Shown: positions 39,201-45,565 of the stretch, piece by piece | Layout: every line of letters begins with the position of its first letter | Numbering within the stretch: position 1 is the first letter of the stretch | IMG/VR virus record: IMGVR_UViG_3300023284_001280 | Coordinates: 1-45,642 of that record | Source: a virus | Reading direction: 5' to 3' (one strand) | Length of the DNA: 45,642 bases | Translations under genes and position numbers: made by a program | The notes under the pieces: model-generated | Seen by the model: the letters and a program-made list of their open reading frames with translations, nothing else | Database searches by the model: none | What the model was told of the DNA's origin: nothing

Positions 39201-40531
39201 AAACCTTTATCTGTTTTTTCATCATTTTAGGCGTCGCTGTTGGCCAGTGCGTGGGACCGTACTGCCCAATACCCTATTCACGGACACCCCCGAATTATTC
39301 AAAAAAGGCACCAAATTATTCACAAAGACCTCCGAATTATTCAAAATCACCACCGGCCGCGTGCCGAATCCAGTCCGGAACGTACATAGGAACCGGCATC
39401 TTGGTTGCAAAAACAAATCGAGCTGCACTGGTTTTAACTTGTGCCCATTTATTCAATAAGCATGAAACGATTCTTGTAACTTTTGGTGACGGTAAAAAAT
39501 ACAAAGCTAGGTTGGAACGTATCGACCGGACGTGGGATTTGGCTGCATTGGTTATTGCGTCGCCGGCGGCAGACCCCGTAACATTTGCGACGATCGTTCC
39601 AAAGCGTGGAGATCGAGTCTTCGGGGGTGGCTTTGGAGGAAACGGTAGGTGGGCATGGGTAAGCGGCGCAATCACAGGTTTCGCAAAACCTGAGAGAGCC
39701 AAAACTTTCGAATATGTGGCTTGGCAAGGAAGTGCAAGAGATGGAGATTCTGGAGGCCCCTTAGTCAACCGAGCCGGGCAATTGGTTGGGCTTGTAGTCG
39801 GAACTGGAACTGAAACGTCATTTTCCGTCGGACCCGTGCTCGCTCGTATTCGTCATTTTTTGAGAGGCTTATTGGATCGATTCCGAGTACGTAGACGGCC
39901 GGCGGCGCCACCCATTACAGAACCACCACCAGTGGAAGCGCCGCCGGCCAAGGTATCACCCCCATCACCAGTGGAAGCGCCGCCGGCCAAGATATCACCC
40001 CCATCACCAGTACCCAAAAAGTCCAAGCCGCCCATTAAAACGCAACGGAAGCCCCTTGAGGAAAATCTTCGGGACATTTGGCCTGGCCGCATCGCAAACT
40101 TGCCCACACCTGTCAAAGCTGGATTTTGGGCGCTTATCGGCAAAGCCTTCGGGATCTCCGCGGTGACGGCCGCGGGAGCAGCAACCGGAGGAACGGGCGC
40201 CATGGCTGCGTCTATGTTGTTTTGGTATCTCGGCCGGAGACGCAGGAAAAGAGAACGGAGGCCTGTCGCCAATTCGGCGGTTCCCTTTTCACCACCGCCA
40301 ATTAACCCACCAGATCTCCATCCGCGGGATGTTTCCGAGGCAAGGTCATTTTTACAACTTTCGGAATTGGAAGGACGTGATCCGGTGGTCGACGGACTTG
40401 TTGGTCGCCTTACGTTGGACGCCCTCGACGAACTTATCGAGGGAAACAATAAACAGAAATCTATGTTCGCGAGTGAGTTTAAGACGAAACTCCAGTCGCA
40501 AGTAAATGAAATGGTTCCACTTTCAATTTAG
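39197..40531 (+). CDS. Secreted trypsin-like serine protease
   Basis: 444 residues, ATGA-coupled to the enzyme before it. Signal peptide at 1-17 (MKTFICFFIILGVAVGQ), then three NYSKxxP repeats, then a trypsin fold with His84 (TCAHLF), Asp114 (RTWDLAAL) and Ser185 (RDGDSGGPL). Next is a Pro-rich region with two PPSPVEAPPAK-type repeats, a Gly/Ala-rich probable membrane helix near 330-350 (ISAVTAAGAATGGTGAMAAS), an Arg-rich stop-transfer, and a C-terminal helical tail. A protease facing the periplasm is unusual for a phage; it may act in lysis or on surface proteins. Confidence 0.85.
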   Translation: MKTFICFFIILGVAVGQCVGPYCPIPYSRTPPNYSKKAPNYSQRPPNYSKSPPAACRIQSGTYIGTGILVAKTNRAALVLTCAHLFNKHETILVTFGDGKKYKARLERIDRTWDLAALVIASPAADPVTFATIVPKRGDRVFGGGFGGNGRWAWVSGAITGFAKPERAKTFEYVAWQGSARDGDSGGPLVNRAGQLVGLVVGTGTETSFSVGPVLARIRHFLRGLLDRFRVRRRPAAPPITEPPPVEAPPAKVSPPSPVEAPPAKISPPSPVPKKSKPPIKTQRKPLEENLRDIWPGRIANLPTPVKAGFWALIGKAFGISAVTAAGAATGGTGAMAASMLFWYLGRRRRKRERRPVANSAVPFSPPPINPPDLHPRDVSEARSFLQLSELEGRDPVVDGLVGRLTLDALDELIEGNNKQKSMFASEFKTKLQSQVNEMVPLSI

Positions 40532-40540
40532 GAGATTATC

Positions 40541-41212
40541 ATGCCAGTTGGAGATCCAGGAAAAGAACAATTCCGTCGCGCTATCGTCACGTTACGTAAT
40601 TTGCATATTATTGCAGGTATTCAACCGCTGATGCTTTTGCGAACAGAATTACTCGGAAACGATGAACTCGAAGATCGTGGTGGAATGGATGACCCCACTC
40701 GAGATCATTTGACTAAGCTGCTAGTCCACGCGGACCGCTGGCGGCGACGCATTACGCACAACCCGGATGACGAAGAACTGGGTGATATGATCGAAGATGC
40801 GATCGACGTTGCCGGCGCGCTCGAAGAGGGCGAAAAGCCTTTCGGTGGTGATGATATTCAAAACTCCAGTGGTGGTCTGATCGATTTGGCCTTTGCACTG
40901 GATGGTACAAATCCAGACATTCCATTGCAATCAATGATACGTATGAAATCCGGCAATGCGCTCATTCTTTTGGGTGCTGTAGATCGTGCGATCGTTGCTT
41001 GGACACGCCTAGAAAGTCGAGCGCGCACACGTTTCATCACGCAACAAGATTCGATGAGAATGTACGGTCATTACCAACAATTGCTGGCATTCTTGAACAC
41101 ATTCGGTGGTGATGAAAATCGAATCGATGTGGCGCAAGTATTGCCGAGCGATGAACCGCTTGGACCAAATGACAGCCCGAACCGTGTTGGAGAGTCCAGC
41201 AAATCGGCCTGA
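40541..41212 (+). CDS. Helical hypothetical protein
   Basis: 223 residues, GGAG before the ATG. Helical throughout with acidic loops (NPDDEELGDMIEDAIDVAGA). Its stop overlaps the next start (TGATG). No family recognised; it might work with the protease upstream. Confidence 0.6.
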   Translation: MPVGDPGKEQFRRAIVTLRNLHIIAGIQPLMLLRTELLGNDELEDRGGMDDPTRDHLTKLLVHADRWRRRITHNPDDEELGDMIEDAIDVAGALEEGEKPFGGDDIQNSSGGLIDLAFALDGTNPDIPLQSMIRMKSGNALILLGAVDRAIVAWTRLESRARTRFITQQDSMRMYGHYQQLLAFLNTFGGDENRIDVAQVLPSDEPLGPNDSPNRVGESSKSA

Positions 41213-41370
41213 TGAAAGACGTCCAGCTGGAGTTGTTCGAGGACCCGGACTGGACCGTGTTCAAGGCCTCGGCACCGCCGCGTAAAAAAAGAAAGCTCAA
41301 GCCGAAAAACCTCGGCCAATTTGCCGAGGTTTATCGGCCAGCTTTACCAATGGGTAACAAAACGAAATGA
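41212..41370 (+). CDS. 52-residue basic protein
   Basis: Starts on the stop codon of the gene before (TGATG). An acidic start (LELFEDPDWT) then a PPRKKRKLKPKN basic cluster and a short tail. Likely nucleic acid or membrane binding. The tight coupling supports it. Function unknown. Confidence 0.5.
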   Translation: MKDVQLELFEDPDWTVFKASAPPRKKRKLKPKNLGQFAEVYRPALPMGNKTK

Positions 41371-41422
41371 TCGTACCAAAATAATTGGTGCGACCAGGTT
41401 GTGGACCTTCCATAATCGGAGC

Positions 41423-41680
41423 ATGACGGATAATCCTAAGACGCTCCGAGAATGCACGAACGATCTGCACTATCTCGTTACAAACCACGTTAAGAAACAA
41501 GAAAAGTTTCAAGAGCGTATCGACACGCTGTTGTCCGGTGACAACGCACAGCCAGGCCTTCTCACTCGAGTCGATCGACTTGAGCAAGATCACAAACGAT
41601 GGCACTGGTGGATCGGTGCCATTTGGACTGGCATGTTCTCCATCGTCATCGGTTGGTTTATCGATAGGTCGACACCATGA
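41423..41680 (+). CDS. Holin-accessory/XhlA-like membrane protein
   Basis: 85 residues from the ATG at 41423. A coiled coil (LLTRVDRLEQDHKR) followed by one membrane helix (WHWWIGAIWTGMFSIVIGWF) at the C-terminus, the XhlA/haemolysin holin-associated layout. With the NlpC/P60-like enzyme and protease upstream, it completes a probable lysis group. Confidence 0.55.
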   Translation: MTDNPKTLRECTNDLHYLVTNHVKKQEKFQERIDTLLSGDNAQPGLLTRVDRLEQDHKRWHWWIGAIWTGMFSIVIGWFIDRSTP

Positions 41681-41772
41681 AATTACTTCGGGAGATCTGG
41701 ATTGCCGCCGTCATTTTTTCTTGCGCCGGCTGGCTTCTGCGTCGTTTCGTTTGCTGGCTTCTTACCGATTAA
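41677..41772 (+). CDS. 31-residue membrane miniprotein
   Basis: ATGA-coupled to the holin-like gene. One hydrophobic helix (IWIAAVIFSCAGWLL) with flanking Arg. It overlaps the 3' end of the convergent gene on the other strand by 90 bp, which weakens the call, but the coupling favours translation. Confidence 0.4.
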   Translation: MKLLREIWIAAVIFSCAGWLLRRFVCWLLTD

Positions 41773-42159
41773 AGGCATCACCCGAACGACCCAAAGATGG
41801 ATGCCCACTTGGGCGCAAACCGTTTGGCACCGGTAGACGTAGCCCTTCTGAAGCGCTTTAGCACGATCGTTGAGGCCCCATTTGGTCAGCATGATAATCC
41901 CTGGACGCTTTTTCAACACGGTCGCATAATAGATCGCCTGTCCTACTGCCTCGGCCCATTTTCCATTTGCTGCCCAATCGATTTCAATTGCGTGGGTCTC
42001 CGTCATGTAGTCGCACACGGTGCCATCCCAAAGACGGACCCCGTTGACGGCATCGAATTTTTGCACATTCTTTTTGGCCCATTCGTTTTCACTGGGCCAA
42101 GCCCCCAGCCCGGGCGTTGCCAGGCCCAACAGCATCGCAATAGTGATTAGAGTTTTCAT
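41683..42159 (-). CDS. Secreted PD-(D/E)XK nuclease-like protein
   Basis: 158 residues, minus strand. Signal peptide (MKTLITIAMLLGLATPGLGA), then WDGTVCDYMTETHAIEIDWA and GKWAEAVGQAIYYA, which matches a small family with the D...ExD-x-A-x-K core of PD-(D/E)XK nucleases. Export suggests an envelope or DNA-entry role, such as affecting competing DNA. It is coupled by ATGA to the repressor-like gene upstream. Nuclease activity is an inference. Confidence 0.6.
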   Translation of the reverse strand: MKTLITIAMLLGLATPGLGAWPSENEWAKKNVQKFDAVNGVRLWDGTVCDYMTETHAIEIDWAANGKWAEAVGQAIYYATVLKKRPGIIMLTKWGLNDRAKALQKGYVYRCQTVCAQVGIHLWVVRVMPLIGKKPANETTQKPAGARKNDGGNPDLPK

Positions 42160-42383
42160 CGTTTCAAAAGATCTCCCAAAGGTTTGCCCATGACGTCTGC
42201 CAACGTAAGGCAGACTTGGATCGATGGACTCACGGTGTCGTCGTTGACCAGTTTATTAAGATACTGCCTGGTGACCCCTGCTTTCATAGCAATTAGTCCC
42301 TGATTGTGGGTTTTGAGATACTTTTTTACGTGCTTGAGGAAACAAGCGTAACGTTTTGCAACGCGAGAATCTTTTGCATCCAT
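42156..42383 (-). CDS. XRE/Cro-CI-like HTH protein
   Basis: 75 residues from the ATG at 42383, with GGAGG five bases upstream; a longer frame from 42425 is less likely. GLIAMKAGVTRQYLNKLVND is the helix-turn-helix, followed by VCLTLADVMGKPLGDLL, the usual XRE dimer helix. A short Cro-like repressor or antitoxin-type partner of the coupled exported protein. The palindrome TATAACGAACGTTATA (42541) upstream is a plausible operator. Confidence 0.75.
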   Translation of the reverse strand: MDAKDSRVAKRYACFLKHVKKYLKTHNQGLIAMKAGVTRQYLNKLVNDDTVSPSIQVCLTLADVMGKPLGDLLKR

Positions 42384-42540
42384 AAGGCCCTCCAATCTTC
42401 GATTTGAAATGAGATCAGCGCCCAAAAAAACCCGACCGGGGGTGTCGCCGATCGATGACTCTGGGATTGTACAGCAAAACGTTGACTAAATCTTTGCAAA
42501 AAACATTCTCCCGATCTTTCCCTGAAATTTGCTGGGAACG

Positions 42541-42556
42541 TATAACGAACGTTATA
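42541..42556. promoter_or_regulatory. Operator-like palindrome TATAACGAACGTTATA
   Basis: A perfect 7-2-7 inverted repeat about 160 bp upstream of the XRE-like gene, the size expected for a Cro/CI dimer site. Only one copy was seen. Confidence 0.5.
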
Positions 42557-42572
42557 GGTGCTTGTCTCGAGT

Positions 42573-42586
42573 ATTTCTTCAGAAAT
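42573..42586. repeat. ATTTC-N4-GAAAT palindrome, upstream of XRE gene
   Basis: ATTTCTTCAGAAAT, extended to TATTTC-N4-GAAATA (42572-42587), 30 bp right of the operator-like palindrome. Not next to a start codon. Confidence 0.45.
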
Positions 42587-42651
42587 ATCTTTGGCGATTT
42601 GCTTGCAATAAACTGGGTATTTGCCCGGAAAACGTCTTGGCGTTTGCCCAC

Positions 42652-42675
42652 AAAAAAAGCCGGCACGTTGCCGGC
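42652..42675 (-). terminator. Leftward intrinsic terminator
   Basis: On the minus strand GCCGGC-AACGT-GCCGGC is followed by T7. It would end leftward transcripts coming from the cassette array at 43-45 kb before they enter the repressor region. Confidence 0.75.
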
Positions 42676-42980
42676 GTTACGGCCTGGAAGCCGCGCGGGA
42701 TTGATTCCTAGTATTTAATGGAAAGGGTGAGAATCCATTTTCGATTTTGAAATTTCTGCGAAAGCCTTGAAGTTTCAAAAATAATCCATGGAAGGCGCAG
42801 TTCGATCAAAGCTGCGCTGTTGTTTTTGATCTTCTCAAAGCGCGATTTCTCCTTGTCTTGACAAGCACCCCGCGCGAATCGATGCGCGCATTGTGGGCAC
42901 TGTCGACGTAAGTTGTCGAACGAACTATTTTCCTAAAAATTTATATTTTCTCACATTCCCAGCTGTCCAGCTCGAGCGCG

Positions 42981-43120
42981 GGCCGAGCTGGGTGCATACT
43001 GTCACCGGGCCGGCCATGGGCCGAACTGGGTGCATACCGTCACCAGGCCGGCCACGGGCCGAGCTGGGTGCATATCGCCACCAGGCTAGACCGTAGGCCG
43101 AGCTGGGTGCCCTGGTCGTC
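42981..43120. repeat. 38-bp tandem repeat, about 3.5 units
   Basis: Units begin at 42981, 43019, 43057 and 43096, each starting GGCCGAGCTGGGTGCATA and containing a GTCACCAGGCCGG-like end; the last is truncated into copy A of the long intergenic repeat. The shared CACCAGGCCG word links it to the 106-109 bp repeats, so it looks like a degenerated or expanded part of them. Confidence 0.8.
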
Positions 43121-43177
43121 GACCAGGCCAACCGATGACGCGCCACGTGGCCCGTGGCGCGTGGATCGGTTCGCCTA
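43121..43177 (-). repeat. Intergenic repeat copy A (partial)
   Basis: Covers the strong hairpin half of the long repeat (ACGCGCCACG-ggcca-CGTGGCGCGT with AACCGAT/ATCGGTT outer arms) just after the stop of the 43175 gene; the start-proximal half is replaced by the 38-bp tandem repeat. Confidence 0.8.
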
Positions 43178-43336
43178 CTTCCCCCCGATGAATCGAACCG
43201 GCTTTTTGCCTACCTTGCGCCATGCCTTGGAGAATTCGTCGAATTCATACAAGGCCCTGACCCTTTTTTTGCAGCGCCATGCGTGATAGGCCGAGAGCAA
43301 AGCTGGAAGCGACCAGCCCTTTCTAGTTGCCTTCAT
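43175..43336 (-). CDS. 53-residue basic protein, cassette 1
   Basis: Minus strand, start ATG at 43336 right after repeat copy B, stop TAG that forms the first bases of copy A. Basic and aromatic (KGWSLPALLSAYHAWRCKKR, then FSKAWRKVGKKPVRF). No family recognised. The clean fit between two repeat copies is the main evidence for a gene. Confidence 0.6.
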   Translation of the reverse strand: MKATRKGWSLPALLSAYHAWRCKKRVRALYEFDEFSKAWRKVGKKPVRFIGGK

Positions 43337-43442
43337 GGGTCACCCTTTCGAAATAGAGCGGTGATGAGCCATCACCAGGCCGAGAGGCCAGCAGGCCAAC
43401 CGATGACGCACCACGTGGACCGTGGCGCGTGGGTCGGTTCGC
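43337..43442 (-). repeat. Intergenic repeat copy B
   Basis: 106 bp separating cassettes 2 and 1. On the minus strand it reads: stop of the gene before, strong GC hairpin, GGCC-rich middle, GGTGATG-gct-CATCACC hairpin, then TTTCGAAAGGGTGACCC before the ATG. Confidence 0.85.
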
Positions 43443-43604
43443 CTACTTGCTTTTCTCGGCCTGTTTTGCCTTGTCGGCAATCTTCTCCAGAGCATAATCG
43501 GCCAGCTCGGCCATTTTGGCCTTGAAGTATCGACCCAGAGGCGCTGAACAATGATAGATGCCGATCATAATCCCACAAACGACGACGATAATTCCAATAC
43601 CCAT
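43443..43604 (-). CDS. 53-residue membrane protein, cassette 2
   Basis: Minus strand from ATG 43604. An N-terminal membrane helix (MGIGIIVVVCGIMIGIYHC) then an amphipathic charged helix (AKMAELADYALEKIADKAKQ). Small inner-membrane protein; could act on the cell envelope, but nothing specific is visible. Confidence 0.65.
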   Translation of the reverse strand: MGIGIIVVVCGIMIGIYHCSAPLGRYFKAKMAELADYALEKIADKAKQAEKSK

Positions 43605-43713
43605 AATTTCACCCTTCCAAATAGAATGCGGTGATGAGCCATCACCAGGCCGAGAGGCCGACCAGGCCAACCGATGACGCGCCACGTGGCCCGTGGCGCG
43701 TGGATCGGTTCGC
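43605..43713 (-). repeat. Intergenic repeat copy C
   Basis: 109 bp between cassettes 3 and 2, nearly identical to copies D and E; start-proximal part reads TTGGAAGGGTGAAATT before the ATG, a slightly diverged form. Confidence 0.85.
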
Positions 43714-44940
43714 CTAGCTAATCGTCTCGGCAAAGCTGTTTGCAGCTTGCTCAGATTCAAAGGCGAAGCCGCCGGGCGTTTTGCCCCATTGTCGAGAGTA
43801 CCAGCCGCCCGCGTCTTTGCATCGCGTACGAAGCACTACAAAAGAGGCACGTTCGACTTTCTCGGCCAAGACCACCATCCAAAAGTCGAATTGCTTTTTT
43901 GTGTGAAAATGCTTTTGGACAGTACAAAAAGTATTTTCAACCGTCTCGACTTTTGGCGAATCCAAAAGAGAAAATGCAAAGCAGTTATTTTCGCTATCGC
44001 GGTAAATGCCGATAATTTCAGCGCCGGCCGGAAAGGTCGACTTTTGGAATAAACCGTATACATGTTGTTGTAAGTCCTCGGTGTCACCCTGGCCGTATAA
44101 ATAACGGGTGTACTGGCCTTCATGCTTCACGTCTTGCGCTTTGCACAACCATTGCCCCACTTGAAGGTATAATTCGTGGGGAATGCTGCGGTGAGAATGA
44201 ACGTATTTGGCGCGACCGAGAACGACTGAAACCGCGTCCCCCTCGGCACTGTGATCATAGTTATACATGTCGGTCATTCCGTCGAAACTTCCGTCGGAAT
44301 ACTTGCCGAGAATTGAATCGACGTCTTTTGTCGTAGGGCCAAGATCCCACGATACGTCTACAGAGTTTCCCATTGAAAATGAATCCGAGCGGACCGAAAA
44401 TTTGATCCCCGGGAAAGCCTTGCGAAGTTCTTGCTTGATATTATAAGACGCGCGGGAATGTTCGCTCATTTTACCATCGTGGGCCTTTGCCCATGGGTAT
44501 TGCTCTTGCAAAGTGGCCACAATTTTAGCCGTATCCGCGCTTTTTTTCTCAGCCTTTTTTTCGTGTTCTTTATGGAGTCGTTCCAATTTTTGGTCGCGCT
44601 CTGTGCGCTCTTGGGGTGTTTCCCTTTTGTCCACTTCGAAAAGTTCAAGTTTTGCAGTCTCTTTTTCGATCGCCTCGATTACCGCCTTGTGATTTTCCTT
44701 TGTAATCTCGTAATCGAATTGATTTCCGATTCGCTCCTGGGCGGCTTGACATGCCTCATCACCAGGGGCGGGACCAAATAGGTTAGTCAAAACGGTTCTG
44801 CCTTCATCACCTCCGACAATCCCGGTTATTTCAACGAATGACTTGCCTTTCCAGCGTAGCGCCTTAAGCGCTCCGTGGACCTTTTGGGTCTGTCGTGGTC
44901 CTGCTTTGCTTGTCCATTGCTTGGTTGTTGCTTCGTTCAT
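43714..44940 (-). CDS. LPD29-domain protein, cassette 3
   Basis: 408 residues, ATG at 44940 right after repeat copy D. An N-terminal part, a charged coiled coil near 105-140 (RDQKLERLHKEHEKKAEKKS), then IKQELRKAFPGIKFSVRSDS followed by DVSWDLGPTTKDVDSILGKY, which matches the LPD29 domain of phage and plasmid polyvalent proteins. The C-terminal 130 residues hold WYSRQWG and FAFESEQAANSF. LPD29 genes are probably early accessory or anti-host factors. Function unknown. Confidence 0.75.
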   Translation of the reverse strand: MNEATTKQWTSKAGPRQTQKVHGALKALRWKGKSFVEITGIVGGDEGRTVLTNLFGPAPGDEACQAAQERIGNQFDYEITKENHKAVIEAIEKETAKLELFEVDKRETPQERTERDQKLERLHKEHEKKAEKKSADTAKIVATLQEQYPWAKAHDGKMSEHSRASYNIKQELRKAFPGIKFSVRSDSFSMGNSVDVSWDLGPTTKDVDSILGKYSDGSFDGMTDMYNYDHSAEGDAVSVVLGRAKYVHSHRSIPHELYLQVGQWLCKAQDVKHEGQYTRYLYGQGDTEDLQQHVYGLFQKSTFPAGAEIIGIYRDSENNCFAFSLLDSPKVETVENTFCTVQKHFHTKKQFDFWMVVLAEKVERASFVVLRTRCKDAGGWYSRQWGKTPGGFAFESEQAANSFAETIS

Positions 44941-45049
44941 TGTGTCACCCTTTCGAATACAATGCGGTGATGAGCCATCACCAGGCCGAGAGGCCGACCA
45001 GGCCAACCGATGACGCGCCACGTGGCCCGTGGCGCGTGGATCGGTTCGC
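44941..45049 (-). repeat. Intergenic repeat copy D
   Basis: 109 bp between cassettes 4 and 3; includes both hairpins and TTCGAAAGGGTGACACA right before the LPD29 gene ATG. Confidence 0.85.
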
Positions 45050-45244
45050 CTAGCGTTTCAATCCAAGGGCCTTTGCAGCCCTCGGGCTTATCCACCCTTT
45101 CGAATTGGTTTGAACGGTCGCGCGGTCGACCGTCCCTCTGAGATAAGCGGAAACTATTAGAATCGATTTTTGCTGATCCCCGCCGGTTTTTTTCATAGCT
45201 ACCCTATATAGATCGGACAATTCCATATTTTGCGTCATCGCCAT
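45050..45244 (-). CDS. 64-residue protein, cassette 4
   Basis: ATG at 45244 after repeat copy E; stop TAG is the first base block of copy D. Helical start (MELSDLYRVAMKKTGGDQQK) and an end (GWISPRAAKALGLKR) that looks like a small DNA- or protein-binding module. Its first 81 bp are duplicated, inverted, at the right window edge. Function unknown. Confidence 0.6.
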   Translation of the reverse strand: MAMTQNMELSDLYRVAMKKTGGDQQKSILIVSAYLRGTVDRATVQTNSKGWISPRAAKALGLKR

Positions 45245-45351
45245 TGTGTCACCCTTTCGAGTAGAGCGGTGATGAGCCATCACCAGGCCGAGAGGCCGAC
45301 CGGGCCAACCGATGACGCGCCACGTGGACCGTGGCGCGTGGATCGGTTCGC
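45245..45351 (-). repeat. Intergenic repeat copy E
   Basis: 107 bp between cassettes 5 and 4, nearly identical to copies B-D. Confidence 0.85.
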
Positions 45352-45453
45352 CTAGCTTAGAACCCAGCGCTTCACAATCCCCACCACTATGCCAGCGCCA
45401 TAAGCCAACGTGCAAAGCAAGAGGTACGCGATCATCCAATCAAATAGTGCCAC
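45352..45453 (-). CDS. 33-residue membrane miniprotein, cassette 5
   Basis: GTG at 45453, placed exactly where the ATG stands in the other cassettes (after CGAAAGGGTGAGACC); stop TAG merges into copy E. A single membrane helix (MIAYLLLCTLAYGAGIVVGI) with a basic end. First gene of the array in transcription order. Confidence 0.55.
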   Translation of the reverse strand: MALFDWMIAYLLLCTLAYGAGIVVGIVKRWVLS

Positions 45454-45511
45454 GGTCTCACCCTTTCGAATCGGAGTAAAGCAAACAGAGAAAACAGCTT
45501 ATCTATCGGCC

Positions 45512-45556
45512 ATTCTGCGTCGCTATATTGTCTTGTCAATAGTCAAAGGGTGTCAA
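45512..45556 (-). promoter_or_regulatory. Candidate leftward promoter of the cassette array
   Basis: Two TTGACA elements on the minus strand (45556-45551 and 45539-45534) lie 17 bp apart. The second is 16 bp from CAGAAT (45517-45512); the first is 18 bp from GACAAT. TGTCAA direct repeats here may also be operator half-sites. It would drive the array from cassette 5 leftwards. Confidence 0.45.
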
Positions 45557-45565
45557 CAATAGGCG

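Larger units (their letters stand above)
42384..42980. other. Noncoding control region upstream of the XRE gene
   Basis: 597 bp with no convincing gene. It contains an operator-like palindrome (42541), an ATTTC-N4-GAAAT copy (42573), a leftward terminator (42652) and a rightward hairpin GCGCAG/CTGCGC followed by TGTTGTTTTT (42795-42828). A CTTGTC-TT-GACAAG inverted repeat (around 42853) is also present. Confidence 0.6.

Noticed and set aside
41212-41370. Nuclear localisation signal (PPRKKRKLKPKN) in the 52-residue protein
   Set aside because: Resembles SV40-type signals, but a short basic cluster is common in bacterial nucleic-acid-binding proteins and a eukaryotic target is unlikely.
42981-43120. 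CRISPR-like array
   Set aside because: The 38-bp units are directly adjacent without spacers and there are no cas genes.
44941-45021. N-terminal extensions of minus-strand genes through the intergenic repeats (ARHRLAWSASRPGDG-type)
   Set aside because: The same peptide arises from every repeat copy; the repeats are structured spacers and each gene has its own ATG or GTG after AAAGGGTGA.
43121-45351. A true integron with attC sites
   Set aside because: Cassette-like order is suggestive, but no attI, no integron-type integrase nearby and no conserved attC core (RYYYAAC/GTTRRRY) could be shown. Kept only as one interpretation of the repeats.
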